Source: CAVONB01 sp963697205 (lineage in GTDB: Bacteria; Pseudomonadota; Alphaproteobacteria; Rhizobiales; Hyphomicrobiaceae). From it: 64,000 nt of DNA. Of this stretch, positions 46,162 to 56,479 are shown one piece after another; positions within the stretch are counted from its first letter, which is position 1; each line of letters begins with the position of its first letter. The notes below the pieces were generated by a model, which searched no databases, was not told where the DNA came from, and worked only from the letters and a program-made list of their open reading frames with translations. A program made the position numbers and the translations under genes. Location: NCBI GenBank assembly GCA_963697205.1, contig CAVONB010000011.1, positions 62,001 through 126,000 on the forward strand, in the 5' to 3' direction.

Positions 46162-47595
46162 ATGGTCGCAGCACGAGACGAGATTGCCGCCGCGCCGACC
46201 GATGCCACCGTGCCGGCAACTTGGCGCGAGCAGGCCAAGGAGCGGCTTCAGGGCGTCGCCACCATGCTGGCGCACATCGGCAGCGAGCTGGTGCCCAAGG
46301 GGCTCTATGCGCGCGCGCTCATCATCATCATTGCACCGATCGTCGTGCTCGAAGGCGTCATCGCCTTCATCTTCATGGAGCGCCATTGGCAGAGCGTGAC
46401 GCGGCGTCTGTCGGAGGCGACCGCGCGTGACGTTGCCGCCATCATCGAGATCTACGAGGACTACCCGCACGCCAAGGACCACGCCAACCTGATCGAGCTT
46501 GCCCGCGACAAGCTCGGCATGTCCTTGCAGGTGCTGCCGGCCGGCGACCTGCCGGCACCGCTGCCCAAGCCGTTCTTTGCGATTCTCGACAAGGCGCTGC
46601 AGAACGAGATCCGCCGGCACGTCAATCGCCCGTTCTGGATCGATACCGTCGGCGCCAGCCGGCACGTCGAGATCCGCGTGCGCCTCGACAACGCAGTGCT
46701 GCGCTTCGTAGCGACGCGCACCCAGACCTACGCCTCCAACAGCCACATCTTCCTGCTGTGGATGGTCGGCACGTCCATCATTCTCCTGACCGTCGCCATA
46801 CTCTTCATGCGCAACCAGATCCGGCCGATTCTGAGGCTTGCCGAGGCCGCCGACGCCTTCGGCAAGGGCCGTCCGGTGGGCGAGGATTTTCGCCCGCGCG
46901 GCGCCCGCGAGGTGCGCCAGGCGGCACAGGCGTTCCTGGAAATGCGCGACCGCATCACGACGCACGTCGAGCAGCGCACCACCATGCTGGCCGGCGTCAG
47001 CCACGACCTCAGAACCATCCTCACGCGCTTCAAGCTCGAGCTCGAGCTACTCGGCGATACCGTCGACGTCCGCTCGATGAAGAGCGACGTCAACGAGATG
47101 CAGAGCATGCTCGAGGACTACCTCGCCTTCACAAAGGGCGACGGCGGCGAGGAGGCCAAGCCGACCAACCTGCGCGAGCTGCTGGAGGAGATCTGGGAGG
47201 AAGCGCAGGTCTACGGCACGGAGATCGAATTAAAGCTGCGCCGGCGCCGCAAGGATCTGATCCTGCCTCTCAAGCGGCAGGCCTTCAAGCGCGCGATCAC
47301 CAACCTCGTCTCCAATGCCGTGCGCTTCGGTGACCACATCATCATTCGGGCGGCCACCGAAGGGCAGTGGCTGCGCGTCGAGGTCGACGACAACGGACCC
47401 GGCATTCCCGCCGACGAGCGCGCCAACGTCTTCCGGCCGTTCTATCGCCTCGACCACGCCCGCAACCAGGACCATGGCAACACCGGCCTCGGCCTCGCCA
47501 TCACCCGCGACATCGCCCGCAGCCACGGTGGCGAAGTCACGCTCGGACGCTCCTCGCGAGGAGGCCTGCGCGCGATCATCACCGTGCCGTTGTAG
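46162..47595 (+). CDS. Sensor histidine kinase (EnvZ-like)
   Basis: Protein of 477 residues. Transmembrane helices at about 51-72 (ALIIIIAPIVVLEGVIAFIF) and 195-213 flank a periplasmic sensor of about 120 residues. A HAMP linker (RNQIRPILRLAEAADAFGKG) leads to the H-box GVSHDLRTILTRFKLELELL; the usual HDLRTPL reads HDLRTIL, so the conserved Pro is Ile. The ATP-binding domain has NLVSNAVRFG (N box), VDDNGPGIP (G1) and HGNTGLGLAITRDIARSHGG (G2). It would phosphorylate the adjacent regulator. Confidence 0.93.
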   Translation: MVAARDEIAAAPTDATVPATWREQAKERLQGVATMLAHIGSELVPKGLYARALIIIIAPIVVLEGVIAFIFMERHWQSVTRRLSEATARDVAAIIEIYEDYPHAKDHANLIELARDKLGMSLQVLPAGDLPAPLPKPFFAILDKALQNEIRRHVNRPFWIDTVGASRHVEIRVRLDNAVLRFVATRTQTYASNSHIFLLWMVGTSIILLTVAILFMRNQIRPILRLAEAADAFGKGRPVGEDFRPRGAREVRQAAQAFLEMRDRITTHVEQRTTMLAGVSHDLRTILTRFKLELELLGDTVDVRSMKSDVNEMQSMLEDYLAFTKGDGGEEAKPTNLRELLEEIWEEAQVYGTEIELKLRRRRKDLILPLKRQAFKRAITNLVSNAVRFGDHIIIRAATEGQWLRVEVDDNGPGIPADERANVFRPFYRLDHARNQDHGNTGLGLAITRDIARSHGGEVTLGRSSRGGLRAIITVPL

Positions 47596-47657
47596 CAGCC
47601 GGCTGAGGACGGCCTGCGAGGCGATGACGCGCAACGCGCGACGCCACGTCGCGACAC

Positions 47658-47679
47658 CCGTTTGATCGTCATCAAACGG
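47658..47679 (+). terminator. Hairpin after the histidine kinase
   Basis: CCGTTTGAT / ATCAAACGG with a 4-nt CGTC loop, 63 bases after the kinase stop; no T-tract. Confidence 0.45.
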
Positions 47680-47733
47680 ATCGAACGGCCGGCCAGCTAG
47701 CCTTTCATGCATGGCAGCGCGAAAGGAAAGGCC

Positions 47734-47946
47734 ATGCTCAAGATTGCCCTGCTCGTGTGGATCATGTTGGGAACCACCCTCGCCGGCATCGCCCTGACGA
47801 CCATCGTCGCCGTGCCGTCCCTGGCCGCCCAGGCGACGACCCTCATTCCGATCGCCTGCGGGGCGGCTATCGTGCTTGCGCTGCCGCTGTCCTGGTGGGT
47901 CGCACGCCGCATAACCGCGGCGACGCGCTCCAGCCTGCAACACTGA
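47734..47946 (+). CDS. Small integral membrane protein, unknown function
   Basis: About 70 residues with two hydrophobic helices: IALLVWIMLGTTLAGIALTT (residues 4-23) and LIPIACGAAIVLALPLSWWV (about 38-58), then a basic tail VARRITAATRSS. The ATG at 47734 has AAAGGAAAGG just upstream. Similar short two-helix proteins occur in rhizobia, but I know no function. Located downstream of the two-component genes after a hairpin. Confidence 0.68.
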   Translation: MLKIALLVWIMLGTTLAGIALTTIVAVPSLAAQATTLIPIACGAAIVLALPLSWWVARRITAATRSSLQH

Positions 47947-47991
47947 GCGTTGGCACTGGGTGGATGCCGCGCGAGGCAGCCGGCAAGCGTG

Positions 47992-48749
47992 TCACGCCTT
48001 CAACCGGTAGCCGGTGCGGAAGATCCACCACGCCGCCGTCATGCAGATTGCGAGGAATGCCAGCGTCATGCCCAGGCTGACGCCCACGCTGACGTCGGAA
48101 ATGCCATAGAAGCTCCAGCGGAAGCCGTTCACGAGATAGACGATCGGGTTGGCCAGCGTCACCGTGCGCCACAGCGGTGGCAGCAGATCGATCGAGTAGA
48201 ACGTCCCGCCGAGAAACGTCAGCGGCGTCAGGATCAGGAGCGGGATCACCTGCAACTTCTCGAATCCGTCGGCCCAGATCCCGATCACGAATCCGAACAG
48301 GCTGAACGTCACCGCGATCAGCACCAGGAAGATGGCCATCCAGACCGGATGTGCCACCTGCAGCGGGACGAACAGCGTCGATGTCGCCAGCACCACCGCG
48401 CCCAGGATCACGCTTTTCGTCGCCGCCGCCCCGACATAGCCGAGCACGATCTCGAACGCCGACACCGGCGCCGACAGCACCTCGTAGATCGTGCCCGTGA
48501 AACGCGGCAGGTAGATGCCGAACGCCGCGTTCGACGTGCTCTCCGTCAGCAGCATCAGGATGACGAGGCCCGGCACGATGAAAGCGCCATAGGTCACACC
48601 GCCCATGTCCGTCATGCGCGAGCCGATCGCCGCCCCGAACACGATGAAGTAGAGCGACGTCGACAGCACCGGCGAAACGAGGCTCTGCAACAGCGTGCGC
48701 CGCCAGCGCGCCATCTCGTAGCCGTAGATCGCTTGCGCACCCCTGAGGT

Positions 48750-48753
<4 letters not shown>
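47992..48753 (-). CDS. ABC-2 type transporter permease
   Basis: Membrane protein of 253 residues with six helices. N-terminal IYGYEMARWRRTLLQSLVSPVLSTSLYF, then MLLTESTSNAAFGIY, VLSAPVSAFEIVLGYVGAAA and FLGGTFYSIDLLPPLWRTVTL, all characteristic of YadH-type ABC-2 permeases. Its start overlaps the ATP-binding gene's stop (ATGA at 48750-48753). Probably exports a small molecule or part of an envelope component; the substrate is unknown. Confidence 0.9.
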
Positions 48754-49679
<926 letters not shown>

Positions 49680-49755
49680 GGCGCGTCGGGCAGGCCTTGT
49701 TGATGTCGCAGGTGCCCTGTCGGGCGACGCAGGACGTTGCCGGGGCGGGGACCGC

Positions 49756-50688
49756 CTACGGCCACTTCACCAGCGGCGGCATGGACGACAGGATCGAATC
49801 CACGTTGCCGCCGGTCTTCAGGCCGAACACCGTGCCGCGATCGTAGAGCAGATTGAACTCCACGTAACGCCCGCGCCGGATCAACTGTTCCTCGCGCTCG
49901 GCCTCGGTCCATTCGGCGGCGAAATTCCCGCGCACCAGCTCAGGGTAGACGCCCAGGAAAGCCCGGCCGACGTCCTTTGTGAAAGCCAGCGCCGCGTCCC
50001 AGCCGCCTTCCTCCGGACCAGGCGTCAGGTAGTCGTAGAAGATGCCGCCCACGCCGCGCATCTCCTTGCGGTGGGGCAGATAGAAATATTCGTCGCACCA
50101 TGTCTTGTAGCGCTCGTAGTCGGCGATCGCATGCCCCTCGCAGGCCGATTTCATGGCGGCGTGAAAGCTCTGCGTGTCCGCATCGTCCTGCGTGCGCCGC
50201 TTGGCGAGCACCGGAGTCAGATCCGCCCCGCCGCCGAACCACCACTTGGTCGTCACAACCATCCGCGTGTTCATATGCACGGCCGGAACGTTGGGATTGT
50301 GCATGTGCGCGATCAGCGAGATGCCCGACGCCCAGAAGCGCGCATCCTCCTCGGCACCGGGAATTTGCTTTCTGAACTCCGGCGCGAACTCCCCATGCAC
50401 CGTCGAGGTGTGCACGCCGACCTTCTCGAACACACGGCCCGCCATCATCGACATGGTGCCGCCGCCGCCGTCGGCCCCCGTGTGATCGGTCCGCTGCCAG
50501 GGTTTCCGCTTGAACCGTCCTGCCGGCCGCATCGACAGCTTCTGGCCGGCCGGCACGTCGTCCTCCAGCGCCTCGAAGGCCGCGCAGATGTCGTCGCGCA
50601 GCGCCTCGAACCATTGGCGCGCCTCGGTTTTCCAGGTGTCGAGCTGTTGGCTGTCGGGGAGATCGGGGGCGCTTTGGGGCGACGTCAC
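49756..50688 (-). CDS. hemF: Oxygen-dependent coproporphyrinogen III oxidase
   Basis: Decarboxylates two propionates of coproporphyrinogen III during haem synthesis, using O2. 310 residues. Signature MNTRMVVTTKWWFGGGADLT; substrate residues in CDEYFYLPHRKEMRGVGGIF; C-terminal RYVEFNLLYDRGTVFGLKTG. I chose the GTG at 50686-50688 (VTSPQSAP), preceded by GAGGAC. An in-frame ATG at 50751 would begin within the palindromic repeat and is less likely. It is divergent from the ABC half-exporter with the repeat between. Confidence 0.95.
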   Translation of the reverse strand: MTSPQSAPDLPDSQQLDTWKTEARQWFEALRDDICAAFEALEDDVPAGQKLSMRPAGRFKRKPWQRTDHTGADGGGGTMSMMAGRVFEKVGVHTSTVHGEFAPEFRKQIPGAEEDARFWASGISLIAHMHNPNVPAVHMNTRMVVTTKWWFGGGADLTPVLAKRRTQDDADTQSFHAAMKSACEGHAIADYERYKTWCDEYFYLPHRKEMRGVGGIFYDYLTPGPEEGGWDAALAFTKDVGRAFLGVYPELVRGNFAAEWTEAEREEQLIRRGRYVEFNLLYDRGTVFGLKTGGNVDSILSSMPPLVKWP

Positions 50689-51034
50689 TTTTCTGTCCTC
50701 TTGCAGCCGCGGCTGGGATACATCATGTCCGATGACACGAGTGTAGCGCATCCGACGTTTGATCCCCGGTGGCGGCTGATCTCGTAGCCAAACGTCAGAT
50801 GCAAAAAGCTACACTAGAAACATAGACTTGCTAGTGTTCCTCATGGTTCCGACACTTGCATGCGAGCGCCCGGCAATGGAAACCAAGTGTCGGAACCGGA
50901 ACACTAGGCGTTCGCGATGAGGCGCGCGAGTGCCGTCGGCCACTTGGCGACGCCGTGCCTCATGAGACCCACGCCCCGCAACCGCCCGCAGCTCGCGGCG
51001 CCATCTGGCCGCGCGCTGCAAGTATAGGTCCAGA
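50689..51034. promoter_or_regulatory. hemF / ABC exporter divergent region
   Basis: 346 bases holding repeat copy 2 (50741-50907). The remaining 127 bases before the ABC gene and 50 before hemF must contain both promoters unless the repeat takes part. No other gene seen. Confidence 0.4.
50741..50907. repeat. Dispersed two-part palindromic repeat, family 1, copy 2 (inverted relative to copy 1)
   Basis: Hairpin A: outer CTAGTGTTCC (50831-50840) / GGAACACTAG (50898-50907), inner GGTTCCGACACTTG (50845-50858) / its exact complement (50884-50897), bulge TCAT, 25-nt loop. Hairpin B: GTGTAGC (50741-50747) / GCTACAC (50808-50814) and GCATCCGACGTTTG (50748-50761) / CAAACGTCAGATGC (50789-50802), one mismatch. 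Lies between hemF and the ABC gene. The inner arm of hairpin A differs from copy 1 at four positions, all compensated. Confidence 0.9.
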
Positions 51035-52946
51035 ATGCGAGATTTCGTGACAGGCGCCTTCGCCGGTCCGCGGCGCACCGTCGCCGGGCTTTGGGACCGG
51101 CTGTTCGCCCGGTTCGAGCGGGGCATCGACCCCTTCGCACGCGGCGACATGACCCAGCCGCCTGACAAGCTCGTCCCGTTCTTTCTCTATTACCTGAAGC
51201 CGGTCTGGCCGGTGTTCGCGCTGCTCGTTGTGGCCGGCATCATCGGCGCCTCCATCGAGGTGTCGCTGATGGCGTTCGTGGGCTCCATCATCGACATGAT
51301 GCGCGCATCCCAAACGCCGGATCGCTTCTTTTCGGACCATGGCACCATACTCGCGATCATGGCGGCCATCGCATTGATCGCCCGTCCGTTGATGTCGCTC
51401 GCCGTCGATCTGATCCGCCACCAGACCATCGACGGCAATTTCAATGTCCGCGTGCGCTGGCAGGCGCACGGCTGGGTGCTGCGCCAGAGCCTGGGCTACT
51501 TCCAGAACGACTTCGCCGGCCGCGTGGCGACCCGCGTCCTCCAGGTCGGCCCCGCCGTGCGCGACGTGGCCACCAACATCTGCGACGTCGTGCTGTGGGT
51601 CCTGGTCCACTGGATCGGCACCTTCATCCTGTTTGCCGGCGCCGACTGGCGGCTGACCATGCCGCTGGCTGTCTGGCTGACGGCCTATCTCGCCTCGCTG
51701 TTTTATTTCGTGCCGCGCATCGAGCGCCTGTCCCGCGACACCTCCGAGGCGCGCTCCGCGCTGACCGGCCGCATCGTCGACAGCTACACCAACATGGCGA
51801 CGGTGAAGCTGTTCTCTCACACCGACCGCGAGGATATCTATGCCCGCGAGGGCCTGCAGGAGCACCTGACCCGCTACCAGGCCCAGCTCCGCCTCAACAC
51901 CGTCATGGAGCTCTACCTCTACACCATCAACGGCGCCGTTCTCGTCGTGACCACCGGCCTCGCCTTGTGGCTGTGGAGCCGCGGCCTCGTCTCCGTCGGC
52001 GCCATCGCCGTTGTGACCGGCCTCATCATCCGCCTGATGGCCATGTCCGGCTGGTTCATGCGCTCGATGGCCTCGATCTTCGACAACATCGGCGTCGTGC
52101 AGGAAAGCATGATGACCATCGCGCGCGCCCACACGGTCGTCGATCGACCGCAGGCCCGGCCGCTCGCCATCGACAACGGCGAGATCCGCTACGACGGCAT
52201 CACCTTTCACTACGGCAAGGCCGGCGGCGGCGTGATCGACAATCTGTCGCTGACGATCGCGCCCGGCCAGAAGGTCGGCCTGATCGGCCGTTCGGGCGCG
52301 GGCAAGTCGACGCTCGTCAACGTGCTGCTGCGCCTGCACGATCTCGAAGCCGGCCGCATCCTGATCGACGGCCAGGACATCGCGTCCGTCACGCAGGACA
52401 GCCTGCGCGCTCAGATCGGCATGGTCACCCAGGATACCTCGCTGCTGCACCGCTCCGTCATGGACAACATCCTCTACGGCCGCCCGGAGGCGAGCGAGGC
52501 CGCCGCCATCGCCGCCGCCAAGCGCGCCCAGGCCCACGACTTCATCCTCGGGCTCGAGGACCTGAAGGGCCGGCGCGGCTATCAGGCCCACGTCGGCGAG
52601 CGCGGCGTCAAGCTGTCGGGCGGCCAGCGCCAGCGCATTGCGATCGCGCGCGTGCTGCTGAAGAACGCCCCGATCCTGATCCTCGACGAGGCGACGAGCG
52701 CGCTCGATTTCGGAAGTAGAAGCCGCGATCCAGGAGCAGCTCTACAACCTGATGGAAGGCAAGACCGTCATCGCCATCGCGCACCGGCTCTCGACGATAG
52801 CGGCGATGGATCGCCTCGTCGTGATGGACAAGGGCCAGATCGTCGAGGACGGCACCCACAACGAGCTGATTGCGCGCGGCGGCCTTTATTCCGAGCTCTG
52901 GGCCCGCCAGTCCGGCGGCTTCCTCGCCAAGGAAGCGGCGGAGTAG
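51035..52946 (+). CDS. ABC transporter ATP-binding/permease protein (half-exporter), single frameshift
   Basis: About 636 residues once one base is removed. Six-helix exporter domain (about residues 45-345, with GNFNVRVRWQAHGWVLRQ and SLGYFQNDFAGRVATRVLQ) and a nucleotide-binding domain: Walker A LIGRSGAGKSTLVNVLL, Q-loop MVTQDTSLLHRSVMDNI, signature VKLSGGQRQRIAIARVLL, Walker B ILILDEATSALD. An extra T near 52709 follows the Walker B; correcting it gives SEVEAAIQEQLYN, then IAIAHRLSTIAAMDRLVVMD (switch His) to 52946. Lipid or multidrug export is typical of the family; the substrate is unknown. Sequence error is likely. Confidence 0.88.
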
Positions 52947-53021
52947 GGGCGAGGGGCTCGTGCTTGCTCTGTCGCGTCAATCGATCCATTCTTCCCGACG
53001 TAAGGCCAATGAGACAGGGCT

Positions 53022-53243
53022 ATGGAACGCATCGCCAAGTTGCACATCGAGAAACTGCCCGAGGGCGTGTACTTGGCGACGTCCGACGACATTCCGGGGC
53101 CCGTGGCGCAGGGCCGCACGATCGCGGAGACGATCGAGATTGCGCGGGACGTGGCGCGCAAGCTGATTGAGGCGCAGGCTGGACTGCCCGTATTGCCGGA
53201 AGCTGACGAGTTTTTCGAGTATTCGCTCATCGTCGGTGTGTGA
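53022..53243 (+). CDS. hicB: HicB family antitoxin
   Basis: Antitoxin of 73 residues with the HicB-type RNase H-like fold: HIEKLPEGVYLATSDDIPGP (the conserved strand with PG(V/L)xAxG-like pattern), VAQGRTIAETIEIARDVARK, then a short acidic C-terminus. No C-terminal DNA-binding domain, so this is the short form. It overlaps the HicA gene (TGATG at 53241-53245). Confidence 0.82.
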   Translation: MERIAKLHIEKLPEGVYLATSDDIPGPVAQGRTIAETIEIARDVARKLIEAQAGLPVLPEADEFFEYSLIVGV

Positions 53244-53467
53244 TGGGACGGCTCGCCGGCTTCCAATACCGCGACATCGTCGCCAAAATGCGGGCACTTG
53301 GTTTTGAGTTTGATCGGCAGGCAGCGGGATCTCACGAGATCTGGCGCAATCCGTCCACCGGACGCTTTACGACCATCCCCAACCACCTGGGCGACATGCC
53401 GGAAGGGACACCGCGGGCCATCCTGCGGCAGGCCGATGTAACGCCCGACGCATTTCTCGACGTATGA
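53243..53467 (+). CDS. hicA: HicA family toxin (mRNA interferase)
   Basis: Toxin of 74 residues with a dsRBD-like fold. YRDIVAKMRALGFEFDRQAA, then GSHEIWRNPSTGRFTTIPNH, the diagnostic HicA core with the catalytic His in GSHEIW, and PEGTPRAILRQADVTPDAFL. HicA cleaves mRNA when HicB is lost. The order antitoxin-toxin with overlap is the less common hicBA arrangement. Flanked by the ABC gene and by palindromic repeats. Confidence 0.88.
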   Translation: MGRLAGFQYRDIVAKMRALGFEFDRQAAGSHEIWRNPSTGRFTTIPNHLGDMPEGTPRAILRQADVTPDAFLDV

Positions 53468-53485
53468 TGCTTGCGCATTCAGCGC

Positions 53486-53686
53486 TTAGCCACTCGCCGC
53501 CTGCTTCCCGAACTTCCACGCCGTCAGAACACCGAACGTGTAGGTGACGACGAAGCCCGCGAGCGCGGAGGCATAGCCGACCGTGTGCTCGTTCCACCCG
53601 GCGATGCAGCTGCCCGGGATGACGTAGCCGAAGCCGATGATCAGCGACGGCACCAGATGGCTCGCCAGGATCGCTGCCAGCACCAA
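53486..53686 (-). CDS. Small two-helix membrane protein
   Basis: 66 residues from a TTG, with two hydrophobic segments: ILASHLVPSLIIGFGYVIPG and AGFVVTYTFGVLTAWKFGKQ. The frame stays open upstream (a Pro/Thr/Ala-rich stretch), with no ATG or GTG; a strong AGGAG lies before an ATT at about 53740, so the true start is uncertain. No family recognised. Confidence 0.5.
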   Translation of the reverse strand: MVLAAILASHLVPSLIIGFGYVIPGSCIAGWNEHTVGYASALAGFVVTYTFGVLTAWKFGKQAASG

Positions 53687-53835
53687 GATGCGAAACTTGA
53701 GCGAGCGGGCCGGCGTGGCGGGAGCGGTGGTGGGAATGGGAAGCTCCTGTAAACCGAGGCATGGGCCGATGTGGCGCCACGCGAGGCCGAGGGGTTGCCG
53801 TCAGCCTTACTCGGCCAGAAGGGTTCGCGCCGCTG

Positions 53836-53921
53836 GGAAAATGGGGACAGGATGAATTTCCGAGCGGGACGGGGTCTTTTTCCGCGATCGAGCAGAGAAA
53901 TTCTTCCTGCCCCCATTTTCC
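53836..53921. repeat. Dispersed palindromic repeat, family 2, copy A
   Basis: Arms of 25 bases (53836-53860 and 53897-53921), left arm beginning GGAAAATGGGGACAGGATG, complementary with two mismatches; 36-nt loop. The right end abuts the stop codon of the minus-strand lipoprotein gene (TAG at 53921-53923, read on the minus strand, followed at once by GAAAATGGG). Related to 60274-60358. Confidence 0.9.
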
Positions 53922-55489
53922 TAGTTCCTGACATACCGCCAGAAGCTGCCGACGCCGTCGACCGTCTCGCGCTGGTAGACGGCAAAGCGCCGGTCGGGTG
54001 GCCGGATGCCCTCGCGCAGCAAAAGCTTCAGGTCGGACAGCATATGGCTGCCCTCGGCATAGGTCGCATGGTTGACCGTCAGCCAGCCGTCGTCGCCGGC
54101 AGCCGAGATGTCGATGGAATCGACGCCCGGCACGATCACGGGCCGTCCATCCGACACGTCGCCCGCGCGCGGCTGGTCGCCCGCGATCTTCTTCGAAAGT
54201 TGCAGCGCGCGATCTTTCGACGAGGCATAGAGCGTCGCCCCGCGCGCCACGCCCGTCACCTGCCGCGCGATCTCCACGAACAGGTCGCGGTCGATGTCGG
54301 GCGCGGCGAGCACGATCTGGTCGAGCTTGAGCTTTTGCGCCAGCGCGTTGGGCTCGCCGCCGGCGCCGCGCAACACCTCCAGCAGCGGGCGGTTGCCCAG
54401 GCTGTGCGCGATGACGTGCACTTTCTCTGCCTTCGTCTCCGCGGCCACCATCTCCAAAAACGTACGGAAATACCGCCGCGCGCGGTCGGCACTGTCGCGG
54501 TCGTAGAGGTAGGCGGTCTCCGATGCCTTCGACGGCCAGGAATACATGTAGGCGACGCCATCGAACTCCATGTCGTGGGCGAGCTGCGCGGTGCGGTAGA
54601 GCGCATCCTCGAAGGAGTTGTTGAAGCCGTGCACGAACACGAAGGCCTGGTTCTTGTAGCGCTGGGACTTGGCCAGATGCGCATCGGCGGCACGCGTGAA
54701 CGCCGCGCGATCCATCAACTCGAACGAGCCGAGCGTGAAGTGCTTGTTGGGGTCCTCGGACTGCGAATAGAGCGTGACGTTCAGGAACGTGAACTGCCAC
54801 GGCCTGAGGATCTTGCCCTTCTCGCGCGCGACCTTCGGGATCGTCACGTAAGAGCGGCCGAGCTTCAGGTCCTCGCCGCGCTCCGCGCCGGGCAACACGA
54901 CCTTGTCGACGGAGCCGGTCTCGATACGTCCGGTGTTGCGGATCGGCCCCCGCGCGATCCGGGCGGCAGCGGCTTCCGGCAGCTTGCGGTCGGTCCCCCA
55001 GAACACGGGCACCACGTCGAAGGCGTTGTCGTCCGTGCGGGCGACGGTGGCATGAGCAACCGAAGCGGGAATGCCGCGCGTCATCGGAATGGCGGAGCGA
55101 TAGCTGGACGCCAGAGGATCCGCGATCACAGGCCGGACGGCGGTCTGGACAGTCGGGCGTCCGCCCGCCAGCGACATGGCGACCACCTCGCGCCTGCCAG
55201 CCGGCTGGCTTGAAACGGTCGTCGCAGAGACCGGCGCGGCTGCCGGGGGCGGCGCCTCCGCTATAGTCCCCGCGGTGCTGCCGGCCGCGCGCGGCGGCAG
55301 GGCCGCCACCTTGGCGCCGTCCTGCGGTTTGCCCTGGCTCACGGTCGTCGGTGGCGAGCTGGCGGTGTCCGTGCTGGCGCATCCCGCCAGCACTGTCGCG
55401 ACGACAGCGAGCGCGGCCAGCGCCGCCGGCCCGCTTCGCCGGGTTTCTCGCCCTCGCCCGCGGCCAGTCCCGGTATGTGCCTCGCCCAT
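53921..55489 (-). CDS. Lipoprotein alpha/beta hydrolase (DUF900/COG4782 family)
   Basis: Protein of 522 residues. Lipoprotein signal with lipobox VLAGCAS (Cys about residue 37), then a 110-residue Pro/Ala/Ser-rich linker. Hydrolase domain: VFWGTDRKLPEAA, FVFVHGFNNSFEDALYR (oxyanion HG), VHVIAHSLGNRPLLEVL (nucleophile Ser in AHSLG), VLAAPDIDRDLFVEI (Asp) and TYAEGSHMLSDLKLLL (His). Likely anchored in the outer or inner membrane, facing the periplasm. Substrate unknown. Its stop is part of repeat family 2. Confidence 0.87.
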   Translation of the reverse strand: MGEAHTGTGRGRGRETRRSGPAALAALAVVATVLAGCASTDTASSPPTTVSQGKPQDGAKVAALPPRAAGSTAGTIAEAPPPAAAPVSATTVSSQPAGRREVVAMSLAGGRPTVQTAVRPVIADPLASSYRSAIPMTRGIPASVAHATVARTDDNAFDVVPVFWGTDRKLPEAAAARIARGPIRNTGRIETGSVDKVVLPGAERGEDLKLGRSYVTIPKVAREKGKILRPWQFTFLNVTLYSQSEDPNKHFTLGSFELMDRAAFTRAADAHLAKSQRYKNQAFVFVHGFNNSFEDALYRTAQLAHDMEFDGVAYMYSWPSKASETAYLYDRDSADRARRYFRTFLEMVAAETKAEKVHVIAHSLGNRPLLEVLRGAGGEPNALAQKLKLDQIVLAAPDIDRDLFVEIARQVTGVARGATLYASSKDRALQLSKKIAGDQPRAGDVSDGRPVIVPGVDSIDISAAGDDGWLTVNHATYAEGSHMLSDLKLLLREGIRPPDRRFAVYQRETVDGVGSFWRYVRN

Positions 55490-55622
55490 CGCCGTGCCCC
55501 CTGTCGGTCCCCAAGACTCTTGCCTAGGGGCGAATCAGGGTACGCAACAAGCCGCTAGGGCGGCGTCAGCGGCGGTCTTTCCCCAGACTTTTGAAGGCAA
55601 TATCCCATGAGCAACCGGCGCC

Positions 55623-56081
55623 TTAGTCGGCCAACCCGCCGGTTTGCCTGAGCGCCTCGCCCAGCATGATGGCGCCGGCGATGGCCACGTTCAGCGACCG
55701 CAGTCCAGGTCGCATCGGCACGCGGATCCGGTCGTCGACGGACGCGTGGATGTCGTCGGGGACGCCGGCGCTTTCCCGGCCGAGCATCAGCACGTCGTCC
55801 GGGCGGAATTGGAAAGCGACGTGCGTGGTCTCGGCACGGGTGGTCGCCAGCACCAGGCGGCAGGCCGCCTTCGCCCGCCACGCCTCGAACTGGGCGAAAC
55901 TGTCGTGGCGCGTCCACGCGAGCGCGTCCAGATAGTCGAGCCCGGCCCGCCGCAAGCTCCTGTCGCTCAAGGCAAAACCGGTCGGCCCGATGACGTGCGC
56001 ATGGACGCCGAGACAGGCGGCCAGCCGGAACAGCGTGCCCGTGTTCTGCGGGATGTCGGGTTGATAGAGCGCCAGGTGCAT
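55623..56081 (-). CDS. trmL: tRNA (cytidine/uridine-2'-O-)-methyltransferase TrmL
   Basis: SPOUT-class methyltransferase of 152 residues that modifies the wobble base of tRNA-Leu. LALYQPDIPQNTGTLFRLAA at the N-terminus (conserved NTG), LVLATTRAETTHVAF, VLMLGRESAGVPDDIH (knot motif GRESAGVP) and VPMRPGLRSLNVAIAGAIML are all family signatures. Start at 56081 begins the conserved strand; the longer frame is not supported. Divergent from petA. Confidence 0.93.
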   Translation of the reverse strand: MHLALYQPDIPQNTGTLFRLAACLGVHAHVIGPTGFALSDRSLRRAGLDYLDALAWTRHDSFAQFEAWRAKAACRLVLATTRAETTHVAFQFRPDDVLMLGRESAGVPDDIHASVDDRIRVPMRPGLRSLNVAIAGAIMLGEALRQTGGLAD

Positions 56082-56479
56082 GTCGGATGGCCCGCTTCCG
56101 CGTCTGCCGTGAGCCCCGTTGCGGGGCGATGGCCCGATACTGCCGCCGCGCCGCCGGGTGTCCAAGGCCGCGCGTGCGCCAAATTGCCTCTTGGCACGGG
56201 ACGCACGCCGCCTTGAGGGGCCGGACAAAGGGTGCCAAAAGAACGCGTGGCACCACGCGCCGTCTGTGCGCGCGATGGTCGTTGCGCACTGTTGCCCGAG
56301 GCTCGTTCCAGACGCCCGTTCGCGGAGTATGCCGTCGCGCACCCCGGTGCGAAGGGCGATGGCGATGATCGCGGCCACCGTCGACGCAGCGTGCGGCAGG
56401 CGCAGGCCGGGAGCCGTAGAGTTTCGCCCGATGATGTTGGCGTCATTCGGGCGGGGATAAACGCATTGGGGAGAGACAC
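56082..56479. promoter_or_regulatory. trmL / petABC divergent spacer
   Basis: 398 bases without a convincing gene; expected to hold the pet operon promoter and the trmL promoter. No clear motif recognised. Confidence 0.4.

Noticed and set aside
50689..50751. Upstream ATG extension of hemF
   Set aside because: It would begin within the arm of the palindromic repeat, while the GTG at 50688 has a ribosome binding site and fits the family length.
53022..53923. Integrated element around hicBA
   Set aside because: No integrase, transposase, tRNA target or matching attachment repeats seen; repeat copies at the sides belong to different families.
53367..55514. 715-residue minus-strand frame overlapping the lipoprotein hydrolase
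   Set aside because: Out-of-frame reading; the 522-residue frame has the lipobox and catalytic motifs.
56082..56479. Extended N-terminus of trmL (314-residue frame)
   Set aside because: The extension has no family similarity; the conserved strand starts at the ATG at 56081.
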